Source: Hermatobates lingyangjiaoensis
Lineage: Eukaryota; Arthropoda; Insecta; Hemiptera; Hermatobatidae
NCBI GenBank assembly: GCA_026182355.1
Contig: JAPFBL010001617.1
Location: 3,197,001 to 3,261,000, forward strand
Direction: 5' to 3'
Length of the DNA: 64,000 nt
Both the position numbers and the translations under genes were made by a program. How positions within the stretch are numbered: the first letter of the stretch is position 1; each line of letters opens with the position of its first letter. A model generated the notes under the pieces. It saw only the letters and a program-made list of their open reading frames with translations. It did not search any database and had not been told where the DNA came from. Shown here piece after piece: positions 24,707 through 31,539 of this stretch.

Positions 24707-24923
24707 ATATACTTACAATAACACTATTATTATTATTATTATCATTATTATTATTTACAACCTATAAATAATAATTATAGATACCAACGGGAAAATTTGG
24801 ATTGTCCTTGTTATCAGTCATTGCTACAGCAGCAACAGAGAGGTTGATCCGAAGGGCGTAGGCCAGGAACATGCCAAAAAACATTATCAAAGCCTGCTGA
24901 TGCCGAGTAGCAATCATTGTCAT
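1377..24923 (-). CDS. SLC17-family anion/phosphate symporter (MFS), nine coding exons
   Basis: Joining nine minus-strand exons (24785-24923, 15830-16098, 14115-14202, 13294-13383, 7101-7234, 4664-4813, 4453-4585, 2383-2624, 1377-1538) gives an open frame of 468 residues plus TAA. All introns are GT..AG and all phases agree. Family landmarks appear in order: [10 protein letters not shown] in TM1, a [14 protein letters not shown] TM2, WPLIFY, SW-type and NWAFWTLL segments, NGFLSSLPY, an [13 protein letters not shown] segment and a C-terminal EVQPWNEP tail. SLC17 proteins are 12-TM symporters of phosphate or organic anions (sialin, VGLUT, Na/Pi cotransporter and the insect 'putative inorganic phosphate cotransporter' group). 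The length is typical of the insect proteins. The first ATG sits one base after a splice acceptor, so a 5' UTR exon should lie at higher coordinates. Substrate cannot be inferred. No internal stop or frameshift was seen, so it looks functional despite TE-filled introns of 8.7 and 6.1 kb. Confidence 0.92.
2383..2624 (-). CDS. SLC17 gene, coding exon 8
   Basis: Residues 335-415. It carries two or three membrane helices and the conserved segment around [18 protein letters not shown] that is nearly invariant across SLC17. The acceptor is TTTTTGACAG and the donor GAG|GTAAAC; it begins by completing a codon from exon 7. Confidence 0.92.
2681..2724. repeat. (CA)n microsatellite
   Basis: A CA dinucleotide run with one TA interruption, in intron 7 of the SLC17 gene close to the exon 8 acceptor. 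Confidence 0.9.
2905..4055 (-). repeat. Repeat A, truncated copy
   Basis: Matches the 37377-38556 part of the mariner-interrupted copy and, in reverse complement, 27288-28550. It ends in the diagnostic 'cactatactttacttatag' at about 4030-4050. The other end is missing. It lies in SLC17 intron 7. Confidence 0.8.
4453..4585 (-). CDS. SLC17 gene, coding exon 7
   Basis: 133 bp encoding [20 protein letters not shown] and the following cytosolic stretch up to FWNSIG (residues 291-335). Acceptor TTTATAG, donor G|GTAAGC. NG-x-LSSLPY-x-x-MW is a strong SLC17 signature. It is separated from exon 6 by an intron of only 78 bp. Confidence 0.92.
4664..4813 (-). CDS. SLC17 gene, coding exon 6
   Basis: 150 bp, residues 241-290, beginning [15 protein letters not shown] and ending in HFNITQ. 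The PWK and NWAFWTLL motifs match the seventh-helix region of SLC17 proteins. Acceptor TTTTTCAG, donor CAG|GTTTCC. Confidence 0.92.
5730..5905. repeat. Small repeat A-related fragment
   Basis: Resembles internal repeat A sequence near 38050 and 27460 ('cacaccgtttgacggatcaaa', 'cctagaaatag'). Heavily diverged. Confidence 0.4.
6120..6600. other. Unassigned mixed-composition segment
   Basis: Noticeably less AT-rich than its surroundings and broken by stops in every frame. It may be an old transposable-element coding remnant, but no family could be recognised. Part of SLC17 intron 5. Confidence 0.3.
7101..7234 (-). CDS. SLC17 gene, coding exon 5
   Basis: 134 bp, residues 196-240: [14 protein letters not shown] helix, then [19 protein letters not shown], matching the SLC17 central cytosolic loop (S-P-x-x-H-x-x-I-S-x-x-E). 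Acceptor AATTTCAG, donor GAA|GTAAGT. Confidence 0.92.
7941..8517 (+). pseudogene. gypsy gag remnant
   Basis: A frame beginning [13 protein letters not shown] carries the gag-like [20 protein letters not shown] region and runs to about 8300. The reading then continues in another frame from about 8250 (..[17 protein letters not shown]..) to the stop near 8517, so one frameshift splits it. Gag packages element RNA. Weakly gag-like sequence extends upstream to about 7610. The zinc-knuckle region is not convincing. Confidence 0.7.
8788..10740 (+). pseudogene. gypsy protease-reverse transcriptase-RNase H remnant
   Basis: The protease has [12 protein letters not shown] (D-x-G active-site loop, usually DTG/DSG) and LLLGLDAI downstream. 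RT begins around 9290, with [11 protein letters not shown] and the [14 protein letters not shown] motif; a stop falls at 9556 in RKTR*CIDYREL. After frameshifts between 9640 and 9840 it resumes with the catalytic YIDDILIF box at 9888-9912 and the YLGHVI motif. RNase H follows with the [13 protein letters not shown] motif (about 10348) and a stop at 10525, then remnants to TSDHKPLL and [15 protein letters not shown] near 10740. Inactive. Confidence 0.85.
10800..11919 (+). pseudogene. gypsy integrase remnant
   Basis: [16 protein letters not shown] (about 10920) resembles the HHCC zinc-binding region, although the second Cys pair is damaged (CEISIKNK). The core follows with MSIDTVGG (first catalytic D, about 11115) and [10 protein letters not shown] (about 11380), where the catalytic Glu should follow. 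A C-terminal basic module [17 protein letters not shown] lies at 11764-11820. Several stops are present. Integrase inserts the cDNA copy; this one is dead. Confidence 0.75.
11920..12639. other. AT-rich intronic DNA
   Basis: No gene or recognised repeat. It would be the place for a 3' LTR of the gypsy copy, but no partner sequence was found upstream of 7610. Confidence 0.4.
12640..12890. repeat. Diverged PLE-type fold-back terminus
   Basis: The right half reads 'cctttctttttctactgatgacaggt', a block organised like other PLE ends here (pyrimidine tract, CTGATGA at 12799-12805, short hairpin, GAAA, short palindrome). The left half (12640-12720) is a decayed inverted version. Best read as an old PLE end pair. 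Confidence 0.5.
12891..13293. other. AT-rich intronic DNA
   Basis: Nothing recognisable apart from the exon 4 donor at its right edge. Confidence 0.4.
13294..13383 (-). CDS. SLC17 gene, coding exon 4
   Basis: 90 bp, residues 166-196: [14 protein letters not shown] helix and [11 protein letters not shown]. The family has G-x-Q-x-G-T-v and GWP-x-x-FY at this place. Acceptor TTCTACAG, donor G|GTGACG. Confidence 0.9.
13826..13917. repeat. (CT)n microsatellite
   Basis: A long CT run with one TAG interruption near 13840, in SLC17 intron 3. The following 'gggtgagagagacc' can fold back on the run. Confidence 0.95.
14115..14202 (-). CDS. SLC17 gene, coding exon 3
   Basis: 88 bp, residues 137-166: [20 protein letters not shown], then SKIFSFVCG. 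The family motif G-x-x-x-P-x-M-x-x-x-x-x-x-W-x-P-x-x-E-R-S is complete. Acceptor TTTTCCAG, donor G|GTAACA. Confidence 0.92.
14203..15118. other. Intronic AT-rich DNA
   Basis: No confident feature. A short open stretch on the minus strand (14863-15069) has no recognisable similarity and is probably chance. Confidence 0.4.
15119..15768 (+). mobile_element. Helitron fragment, 3'-truncated
   Basis: Homologous to the Helitron at 18464-20416, from a plausible A|TC start at 15119 through the repeated 'gccaccataagacatag' segment and a helicase remnant. It stops at 'atgagtaaaaactt' with no CTAG or 3' hairpin. It lies 60 bp from SLC17 exon 2, in intron 2. Confidence 0.75.
15540..15760 (+). pseudogene. 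Helitron helicase C-terminal remnant
   Basis: Encodes, with frameshifts, the Pif1-type helicase block around [13 protein letters not shown] and ending near GLPAHE, as in Rep/Hel proteins of Helitrons. It is cut off before the LRNL and final motifs present in the copies near 20.7 and 32.3 kb. Confidence 0.6.
15830..16098 (-). CDS. SLC17 gene, coding exon 2
   Basis: 269 bp, residues 47-136: a short extracellular loop ([17 protein letters not shown]), TM2 with [21 protein letters not shown]3, and RVAEGIVQ leading to TM4. The external loop is short compared with vertebrate sialin, as in insect members. The usual basic residues in the TM2-TM3 loop are replaced (IAESGGAAS). Acceptor CGAATAG, donor CAG|GTAATA. 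Confidence 0.92.
16352..16495 (+). mobile_element. PLE terminus, family 3, with hammerhead-like motif
   Basis: A solitary unit between TA runs. It opens with a hairpin ('gagacggttggtctccaacc'), then carries CTGATGA (16423-16429), GGTT/AACC, GAAA (16440-16443), AATT and 'agagac'. Equivalent blocks occur at 18.19 kb (minus) and 22.15 kb (plus), where the flanking stem is TCTC/GAGA; here one base of that stem is changed. Confidence 0.6.
16835..17030. mobile_element. PLE fold-back, family 1, hammerhead in each arm
   Basis: Inverted arms of 'gatcaaaccacaataagaaa' type: 16838-16920 and 16925-16990. The left arm read on the minus strand has a complete hammerhead core (16859-16920). The right arm is missing the CTGATGA half. 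It ends in the 'ttatttcacgtgtttatgtg' tail and TA runs. Confidence 0.75.
16859..16920 (-). ncRNA. Hammerhead ribozyme motif, PLE family 1
   Basis: On the minus strand: TGGG, T-rich loop, GACT, CTGATGA, helix II AGACTG/CGGTT with loop TTGTTA, GAAA, GATC, TT, AGTC, T-rich loop, CCCA. Stem I is GACT/AGTC with an internal loop and an outer TGGG/CCCA. Stem III is the palindrome AGATCT. PLEs are known to carry minimal hammerheads that work best as dimers. Confidence 0.7.
17040..17820. mobile_element. PLE fold-back, family 2
   Basis: Arms about 17055-17475 and 17500-17815 are inverted copies around a short loop near 17490. They contain 'ccgaaacgttggc' and the 'gagtcccgataaact' end block. The left arm holds roughly 120 bp (about 17165-17285) that the right arm lacks. 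No coding sequence. A decayed hammerhead-like motif (TGCC, CTATGA, GGTTTT/AAAACC-type stem, GAAA, CGTT, GGCA) occurs in both arms. Confidence 0.8.
17825..18019. repeat. Near-perfect 195-bp palindrome (PLE family 2-like)
   Basis: Begins 'acaactaaaaaatgattgat' and ends with its reverse complement. The centre is 'aaaatcttttaaataaaaag'. Both arms hold the 'gaaacgtcggcaatgagag' block seen in family 2 but with a different outer end ('gaagaaactgaccgcatccc'). Confidence 0.85.
19008..20416 (-). mobile_element. Nested Helitron with extended 3' end
   Basis: On the minus strand it begins TCTTTATAAATAAA (20416 downward) and passes the usual 3' hairpin (19087-19099) and CTAG (19074-19077). It continues 66 bp to a second CTAG (19008-19011). 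The flanks are A (19007) and T (20417); joining them restores the outer Helitron ('attgcgta' + 'tttgacatc'). It is closely similar to the outer element. Confidence 0.85.
19250..19890 (-). pseudogene. Helitron helicase C-terminal remnant
   Basis: Reads, with breaks, NEEAVHY-type, [16 protein letters not shown], a [10 protein letters not shown] segment and [20 protein letters not shown] sequence in shifted frames. In intact Helitrons this is the Pif1 helicase domain that unwinds DNA during rolling-circle transposition. Internal frameshifts make it inactive. Confidence 0.6.
20430..20990 (+). pseudogene. Helitron helicase C-terminal remnant
   Basis: Same region in the outer element: [19 protein letters not shown], then [36 protein letters not shown], a MTGCGIGES segment and an AMTLTKSQ remnant of the last helicase motif. 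Several frameshifts and stops. Confidence 0.65.
21300..21700. repeat. Tandem repeat with tRNA-like (SINE) core, ~138-bp period
   Basis: About 2.6 copies. Each has 'agtagcccagtggcttgcgt' (or a variant), then 'cgccgatgacagtagtgcaa', and AT-rich sequence ending in T runs. The core resembles the A box of a tRNA gene and the SINE-like sequence at 49829. The copies start near 21373, 21512 and 21648. Confidence 0.6.
22255..22505. mobile_element. PLE fold-back with hammerhead motif, family 5
   Basis: Arms 22257-22345 and 22380-22455 are inverted ('ccaaaaccacaagaaaaaag' opposite 'cattttcttgtggttt'). The right arm has GCTCT-CTGATGA..GAAA-GGCC-TC-AGAAC on plus (22396-22430). The left arm has GCTCT-CTGATGA..-AGAGC on minus (22289-22322) with the GAAA mutated. 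Flanked by TA runs. No coding sequence. Confidence 0.7.
22396..22430 (+). ncRNA. Hammerhead ribozyme motif, PLE family 5
   Basis: Stem I GCTCT/AGAAC (AGAGC in the other arm, giving 5 bp), CTGATGA at 22401-22407, a very weak stem II (CATAAATT), GAAA at 22416-22419, then GGCC and TC. The cleavage position would follow C22425. The stem III segment is the palindrome AGGCCT. Confidence 0.5.
22620..22960. other. AT-rich segment with a local inverted repeat
   Basis: 22540-22625 and 22820-22890 share an inverted match ('gatcaacacgtacat', 'tagtgcgagttgat'), so this is another partial fold-back. No genes. Confidence 0.5.
22960..23425 (-). repeat. Repeat A, two fragments
   Basis: 22960-23265 corresponds to 38280-38556 and ends in 'cactatactttacttatag'. 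23280-23425 resembles another internal part (37780-37870 equivalent). Diverged. Confidence 0.7.
23430..24031. other. AT-rich intronic DNA
   Basis: Only simple-sequence TATTA and TA runs are noticeable near 23960-24030. Confidence 0.4.
24032..24661 (-). mobile_element. PLE remnant bounded by direct terminal repeats (pLTR-like)
   Basis: Two direct copies of about 130 bp (24032-24165 and 24529-24659) start 'atcagctcaaaaacgaagaa' and end 'acaacggcaggaaaa', enclosing about 360 bp without a recognised domain. Each copy on the minus strand has CTC, CTGAAGA (24106-24112; 24602-24608), GGAT/ATCC, GAAA, ATTT, GAG: a hammerhead-like block. Directly repeated ends are a known PLE arrangement. The (TA)n at 24662-24710 abuts it. 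Confidence 0.65.
24662..24715. repeat. (TA)n microsatellite
   Basis: TA dinucleotide run directly beside the PLE remnant, 70 bp from SLC17 exon 1. Confidence 0.9.
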
Positions 24924-24924
24924 A
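24785..24924 (-). CDS. SLC17 gene, coding exon 1 (N-terminus)
   Basis: Acceptor TTGTTTCAG, then T and ATG at 24923-24921. Encodes [35 protein letters not shown] and the start of the first external loop. The YALRxNLSVA motif is the SLC17 TM1 signature. The first in-frame ATG is chosen as start because it gives a normal-length protein; a short extra N-terminus encoded beyond is possible. Donor G|GTATCT. Confidence 0.88.
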
Positions 24925-24929
24925 CTGAA

Positions 24930-25305
24930 ACAAAACATGATTCATATAACATCATACATCATAATTATATATGTAATGGTAACTATTATATATATATTAT
25001 GTGTAATTTATATGCTATTTGCATGTAATCATAAATTTTAACTACCCGCTGTGATTACTGATGAAATAATATATTACATCTTAAACCTTAATCAAAATAA
25101 TATATTAATTAAACTAATTGTTTCCTTTGTCATAGGTGAACCTGGCCACCTTATTTACTACCTAAATAGAAATAGTATATTTATAAAGCTATTAAAACTG
25201 TTATCCGTCGTGAACCCTTTACAGCTAATATAGCTGATAAAAATAGATGAGATTCTTATCCGGAATAAAAATAGCTTATGATGATAACTGAAGAAGTAAA
25301 TAGAT
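24930..25305. other. AT-rich DNA upstream of exon 1
   Basis: No feature apart from polypyrimidine/acceptor context of exon 1. The SLC17 5' UTR intron should run through here. Confidence 0.4.
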
Positions 25306-25309
25306 AGAA

Positions 25310-25720
25310 TAAATGGTGGAAGATAGTGAAAACAGGGCAATGTCCAGAGTTGATAGGTTTAGTGTAGGACTCCGTATGGAAAGAGAAAGTTTTTTGCTGT
25401 CATCAGCAACTACAAAAACATCGTCAATGTACCGACAATATATGGTGGCTTCAACAAGGTGGAAAATACTTCTTTATCAATGCTTCCCATATAGAAGTTG
25501 GCGAAAAGTACTCCAAGAGGTGAGCCCATGGCTAGACTATCAGTCTTCTGGAACATTTATCCATCTGGCGAAAGAAATGGGGCTTCCTTCGTACATATCT
25601 CAAGCAATTGTTTAAGTGCTAACCTGGGTATATCAGTCTCGGTTCCCGGTTAGGGGGATAGTTTTCTTCGAGGATATAGGATATGGTCTTATCAATAAGG
25701 ACGTTAAGAGCTGTGGGGAA
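25310..25720 (-). pseudogene. PLE reverse transcriptase remnant
   Basis: On the minus strand: SYILEENYPPNREPRL (about 25690-25640), LKQLLEICTKEAPFLSPDG, TDSLAMGSPLGVLFANFYMG (about 25520) and RYIDDVFVVADDSKKLS (about 25440-25380). These are the RT motifs around the catalytic Y-x-D-D of Penelope-like elements. A stop after SPDG and a frameshift before RYIDD disable it. It continues weakly to about 25850. Confidence 0.75.
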
Positions 25721-25954
25721 TTGCTAAACACTTTTCCAAGTGTTTAGCGATTTTTTTGTCCACATCTTTATACCCACTTCCAGAAACTTGGGCAATAAAG
25801 TTAAATTAACAAGGATGAGTGACGCCTGGTTAACCTCCCGGACGCTAGGAGCGCCATCTTGAAATATTACCTCTTTCTATTGTTATCCCTTATGTGTGTA
25901 TTTCTAATCGTATTCTATATTCTGTTACTTTGAGTTGTTATTTATCTGTTTTAT

Positions 25955-26015
25955 TATTTTCTTCTGCCTGAGGATTGCCTACAAGGTCGAAAGCTTGTGT
26001 CTTCTCTTATAATCT
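25955..26015 (+). ncRNA. Hammerhead-like motif in PLE terminus
   Basis: CTGAGGA (25968-25974; fits CTGANGA), short stem GCCT/AGGT with loop ACA, GAAA (25989-25992), then GCTT; the stem III segment is AGCT. Stem I is not convincing. It lies opposite in sense to the nearby PLE RT, so the element is again in inverted arrangement. Confidence 0.4.
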
Positions 26016-26180
26016 TAAGTTAGTAGTGAATACATTTTAGTAGTTATTGGACTATGTTTTATGCCTGAAAATGTCCCTGGGAAATTTACTATTTGCATTG
26101 TCTCTGCAACATAGACGTGTAATTAGGAAAAAAGAATAGCTATTTAAAAAAATCGTGAATGCAGAATCTATTCCGCTCTT

Positions 26181-26186
<6 letters not shown>

Positions 26187-26242
<56 letters not shown>
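26187..26242. repeat. (TA)n microsatellite
   Basis: Pure TA run directly left of a short inverted repeat (26243-26305, 'tgttctctaatcgg' opposite 'cccgattagagaaca') that ends in 'aacggtcgatat', the end block of family 2 PLEs. Confidence 0.9.
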
Positions 26243-26243
<1 letters not shown>

Positions 26244-26356
26244 GGTGTGTTCTCTAATCGGTGTTTAGTCACCGAACCCCGATTAGAGAACACATCTATT
26301 CTATCTAACGGTCGATATATTATTGAATCTGATATATATATACATACTTATATTTA

Positions 26357-26910
26357 TGATTGACTATTTTTGACCAAATAGTTTTCCATTTTACACTCTA
26401 TTGTTTCCGGCTCTAAAAATCGCCTTTATTCAGTGAAGCTCTTCCATGAAGTCACTTACACCGGCATGACAGATATTGGAGGGCTCACAGTCCCTCGTAA
26501 AACCAAACTTGTCCTGCAGTGTCAGCTTACCCACTTGGAGGTCCCCCGGTGCGGCTCCAATTAGATCCGAAGTTCTGTAGTTGTGGTCTCGTGGAGACTG
26601 GAACTAAACAATGGTGCGGCTGCCTTCATGCCAGGAAGTGGAAAGGGCTCACAGTCCCTTTGTAAAAAAGAGCACTGGCAATCGACATCCGCCACACTGC
26701 CCAGCACCTTCTCTGTTTTATGGGTTTTGTTTTTTGATGGGTGGTTGATGGTTGGAGGTCGGTCAGCTATTGATGAATTACTGGTGTAAAGATGTACTAT
26801 TGCTGGTGTTGGCGTTTCCATGATGTGCTGGTGTGGCGAAAACTACTTTTTACAGCCGGAAACAATAGAGACTAAAATGGAAAACTATTTGGTCAAAAAT
26901 AACCAATCAT
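26357..26910. mobile_element. Non-autonomous TIR element, ~554 bp
   Basis: Terminal inverted repeats of about 55 bp ('atgattgactatttttgacc' left; right end in reverse complement 'atgattggttatttttgacc', continuing through 'ttgtttccggct') differ at few positions. The interior is GC-richer, with 'ggctcacagtccct' twice, and has no transposase. Target duplication is unclear. It looks like a cut-and-paste element of unknown superfamily. Confidence 0.7.
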
Positions 26911-27089
26911 ATTCGAGATCTGGACCACGCATGCAGAATTCTCATATATACTGAATGATCTGAGAGTAAGTTTTCTATTTTGTTGTTATATTTTTCTCGG
27001 TCCATAATATGGCCTAGTCCTCAAAAACAAAACCTACTTAATACGAGTACAATAGAATAGAAGAGGTCAAGAAAAAGTTTTTGAGAATA

Positions 27090-29065
27090 TTTATATATAT
27101 ATAAAACTAAAGTTTATCGGAACTCGATCAGTTATTCAGATTCAAGTTAAACTCTCAATACCAACGTTTCAGTTTTTATTTAAAACCTTTTCCATATTCA
27201 GCACGATAAATTCTGAAACAGAAAAACCAAGTATTACATTACAAACTATTTTTCTTTGTAAAATAGTTTCTAACGTAATACTTGTTACTTTACTATAAGT
27301 AAAGTATAGTGATCGTGAAAAAATTCGATCTCGAGATTTTGACGGAATTACATGTTTTGAGGTACCAGAAGTCGTTTTATGACGTTTTTACGATGATGTC
27401 TGTGTGTGTGTGGGTGGGTGGGTGCGTGTGTTAGCATTGCTTGTTACCACGCTACGGTCCAGAATCTTTGATGGATCAAGTTGATATTTTACACAAAAAT
27501 GGGCCCCATTTAGACGAAGATCCCTATTGTTTGGGAAGAATTATGCATGATGGGAAAGTCACTTTTTTTGCCAAAAACCGTTTTTTTTAAAACATTTATT
27601 TCTCCTAAACTGATAACCCTAGAGTTTTGAAATTTTGACATTATCTTTGAAGTTACAAATGCAACAAACGAAAAATATATTCAGAATTTTAAGACAACAG
27701 GAAATATTTTTTTTTCAATAAAATGTAAAAATTTTGACTTATAATTCAATCTCAAACCTTGTGAGAGCGATACAAGCCATACTGTTTGACGGACAAGAAT
27801 GAAACTATGCCTACAAATAGAACATTATATGGCAAATGAGTTGAGATATTTTTTTTGAAATTACTTTCGCTAAAGGGGCGTTACAGTACGATTTGTGTTT
27901 TCAGAAAATGATTTTTTGACGCTAAACGGCTCATTAAAAAAAAATGAAAATTTGACCAAAAATGGAACAAAAAATTAGTAATTCATAAAAAAAAAATCAT
28001 GAAGTTTCAATTACGGAAAAGAGCAATAACGCTATAAAAACTGTTTGTTTATTCTAGACTAAGAGATCACCTGCTATACTTGCCGAATTTTTTGTATTTT
28101 TTTACATTGTTTACATTGACTTAAAAATTTTTTGAGCGAATCCACTGAGATAAAATTGATGTTTCTAATGGAAAAATGAAAATATATTATTGACTTATAA
28201 GAGATGTAAGAGGAATAATATTGTGCAGGTAAATGATAACACTCATTAAAAAAAAATTCGTATATATGTTATTTGACAAAGGGGAAGGAAAATGATCTTA
28301 TTAAATACTAAGAAGCCATAAAATTCCCAGTATAATAATTCTGTTAAAAACCAAAAATGTAAAAGATAATTCAAAATTGAAATCTTTCGTTTAGAGATTA
28401 ATAACTGTAATTATCGTACATCTTTAATTAACAAATCACCTTAAAACAACATTTTCTTCGCTGTTTAAGAAGTTTTTCAGAGAAAAAAAGAGTATTTTAC
28501 TGTTTCAAATTTGAAAATTTTACATTAATATTCAATGTAGAAGGATGTCAAGTAAACGATGTAAGAAATCTACTGGCTATTTGAACAATAGCCATGTTCT
28601 CTTGTAGGATACTATTTCGTTTCAAGAAATGTTCACTTTGGTTTTTCAAAAATGTTATTACTGCTGTAGTTATACTAATGAAATTATTTGCAAATAATAA
28701 ATTATTTGTGATGTACAAAAATAAGCTTATAAATTGATATGTCCTTCAATCACTATCTGTACTACCTCAGGAATGACAGGCTAATAATTATATCCCATTT
28801 AGATGTTTACGTTATGCTTAAATGAGACGTTATGTTTTATATACTCAAGAAATTTGACATTAAGTTACTTATAGTAAAGTAGAGTGTAGGCCACTCCAGA
28901 TTTTTTCTATTTCAAAATGTATGCTTTTGCCTATGAAAAAGATTTTAAATAAAAACCGAAACGTTAGCATTGAGAGTTTAATTTGAAACTGAAGAACTGA
29001 CCGAGTCGCGATAAACTTTAGTTTTGTTTCTATTCCACGGTCGATACTTTTATCAATATTTTTAT
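27090..29065. mobile_element. PLE fold-back, family 2, interrupted by repeat A
   Basis: Left arm 27095-27240, loop, right arm 27247-27287 continuing at 28905-29060. Removing 27288-28902 rejoins 'gtaatacttg' to 'ttttctatttcaaaat', matching the left arm and the intact element at 17040-17820. It ends in 'ccacggtcgatacttttatc'. Confidence 0.8.
27288..28902 (+). repeat. Repeat A, full-length copy (~1.6 kb, unclassified)
   Basis: Left end 'actttactataagtaaagta', right end 'gtgtaggccactccagattt'. A near-palindromic 'ctttactataagtaaag' lies close to both ends. There is no open frame longer than chance and no simple terminal inverted repeat. It is the reference for the partial copies listed elsewhere. 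The target is a PLE fold-back arm, which fixes both ends. Confidence 0.75.
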
Positions 29066-29104
29066 ATATATATAACAAGATTTCACATAAACATTTGAAA
29101 TAAT

Positions 29105-29285
29105 AATCAATGATCAAACCGCAATATGAAATGGGAAAAAATACTAAAATCTTTCAACCGTAACAAACGGTCTTCGTCAGTTTTCAGTGCAGTGTTCAGT
29201 TGGCTTTTTGACTCTGATGAAGACCGCTTGTTACGGTTGAAAGATCTTAGTCTTTTTTACCCATTTCATATTGTGGTTTGATCAT
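29105..29285. mobile_element. PLE fold-back, family 1
   Basis: Inverted arms (29108-29180 and 29205-29285) with the 'gatcaaaccgcaatatgaaa' end. The right arm has a complete hammerhead core on plus (CTGATGA 29214-29220, GAAA 29239-29242). The left arm has CTGACGA on minus. Followed by a TA run to 29313. Confidence 0.75.
29200..29263 (+). ncRNA. Hammerhead ribozyme motif, PLE family 1
   Basis: GACT-CTGATGA, helix II AGACCG/CGGTT with loop CTTGTTA, GAAA, GATC, TT, AGTC, T-rich internal loop, CCC. Same architecture as 43668-43730; stem III is the palindrome AGATCT. Confidence 0.7.
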
Positions 29286-29314
29286 TGATATATATATATA
29301 TATATATATATATA

Positions 29315-31520
29315 GCTAGAATTAGCTCTTTGTGACTTCTTGTTTGTTTGTTATTTCAAACTCTCCTTACATTACCTTTCGTTAGCTATCTATGCTCATT
29401 ATAACCTCATAATTTTGCAATTTTCTTGTCTTTGATTTCACATATATTGAAGCTTTACTCTGAAACTTATGATGAATTGATTCAAGGCTATTGTATAGTA
29501 TAACAGTATATCAGGCAGCAATAGCCTATTGCTCAAGTTTCTCGCTAGCTCTGTTGATAGTATTATTTAAAATTTATCAGTGATTACTTACATTAAAGGA
29601 ACTTTCATCGATTTCGTTTTCATACTCGTATATAAATATTTATCAGTGAGTTTCATTACTTATAAAAATATAAGTAATATTTTTGGAGTTTTTTTTCTTT
29701 CATCAACCGCAACGTTTTGAACTGACAGCATTAGACATTTTCTTTAAATTAGACATTCTATTATCTCAATTACAATTACCGCTATTTCGAAGTAATCATA
29801 CATTCTTTGATACATATAGAAAAACAATATGGTAAACATACATCATGCATGATTTACTGTAACCGATTTAAACTATGAGCTGCACAGGGATTCTTGCTAC
29901 ATAAAAGAAATCATTTCTTTCAATTTCCTTTGAACTCCAGAGTAATATGAAATATCTTGCAACCACTACTCACATTTACCGATAAACTGATAACAATTTT
30001 ACATTTTTTTTTAGAAAAATTCAATTTTGTTTAACGTTTTGAATAAGTAATATTTATCATGTTTTTAAATAGCAATAAATTTAAGGAAGCGTTTAACTAA
30101 TACCCTCATTACAATACGCAACAAAAAATCTATTAATAGGTCAACATGTCACATATCAGAAATGAATTGACGCTCACTTCATAATATTATGATGAAATAA
30201 ATTACTGATATACCTTATCTCTAACATTTTGTAACAATAATAAGATAAATATCTTCTCATATATTTGATGATAAATAAGCAACATTACCTTTCCATATTT
30301 GTTGATTTGTTGGTCAAAAAATGGATCAAATGCGATATATTGATGGATAGGAGGGTTCAATACGTGTATTGAAACGATTACGGTTATCACTTCAAATTGG
30401 AAGACCATTTTGAACATAACTAGAGCAATCGACCTCAATATCAGCCTATTAACTGAAATTCTCTTTGTGACAATATTTTTGAAGTCGTTACTCAATATTA
30501 ATATTTTGTTTGAAAAATCTTAAAAATTAATGTTGGTTATAAACATTACTTCCAGTTTTTATAATATGTTATACAATGTTTTGTATTTTTATCAATCGTC
30601 AAAACCAGTTTCAAAAGTTTTCTATCATAAATGAGTTGTTTTAAAGATATGTAACAATATAACACTTTACTTGAATCAAAACATATTAACCAATGTCCTA
30701 TTTCATGGTTTATCATTCTTTTCAAAAAAAAAATTAAAAAAATAAACAAGTTCTACCTTTATCCCACACTTTCTGGAGAAGCTTTTTAAATCACTTAAAA
30801 AATCAAAGTTGTTAAATATTTCAGTAAGAGTAACATTTCATTTAGCTGGATAATTTTTCAAGAAAAGCAATGATTCAGGGAAATGAAATGTTCCTAACAA
30901 TTTGTTTTGCTCACCTAAATTGAGAATTTTTTTTTGCATTTGATGCTTCCTTTCGGTCTTGGTTCTCTATTTTCACAAATTTGGCTTAAATTCTTTTTAG
31001 GATGCTCATTAAAAGGTTTGACTTATTAATTGTACAAGACTTATATCAAAGATTCGAAATACTTCTTTCACACTTTATAGCTGGATCAAACTTTGCTTTT
31101 TTACCATCAGAAAGTTTTTAAAATACATATTTATATATCCTTAATAATAATTATGTATGATGTTACAAGTACGCTGTCAGTTCAACCATTTTATTTCTTG
31201 TAGCACAATATAGTGCTGAGGTTCGATTGTAAATAGAGTCGTCTATATTTAAAATTTCGAATATCTGCTAGTGAAGATACCGAATTATTCTGCAGACATT
31301 CCCTCCCGAATGAGCAAAGAAAATACAGAGGAAATGCTACGATTCGATTTTAAATAAATGCTTTTGGAGATCATGACCAACTCTTGAAGGGAAATTTGCC
31401 AAGCCTCGGGATATCTGCTGGATCGGGTTTGTCAAAAACGATACCCACTTTCATTGACTCTCTATACTCATTGGTCTGAGAGTTCTTATAGATAACTTTA
31501 ATCAATAGGTTTGTGGCTTT
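29315..31520. other. AT-rich intergenic DNA
   Basis: No exon, RNA gene or known repeat recognised on either strand. Short minus-strand open stretches at 30202-30749 look like chance frames in AT-rich sequence. Confidence 0.4.
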
Positions 31521-31539
31521 AGGAAGATCGGAAAATCAA

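Noticed and set aside
25313..25615. 100-codon plus-strand frame
   Set aside because: The minus strand encodes PLE RT motifs (MGSPLG, YIDD) across the same bases; the plus frame is a shadow.
26561..26821. Open frames inside the 26.4-26.9 kb element
   Set aside because: No similarity to transposases and both strands are open by GC-rich chance; kept as a non-coding TIR element.
30202..30749. Two minus-strand frames of 67-97 codons
   Set aside because: Composition is that of AT-rich noncoding DNA, with no motif, splice signals or relatives recognised.
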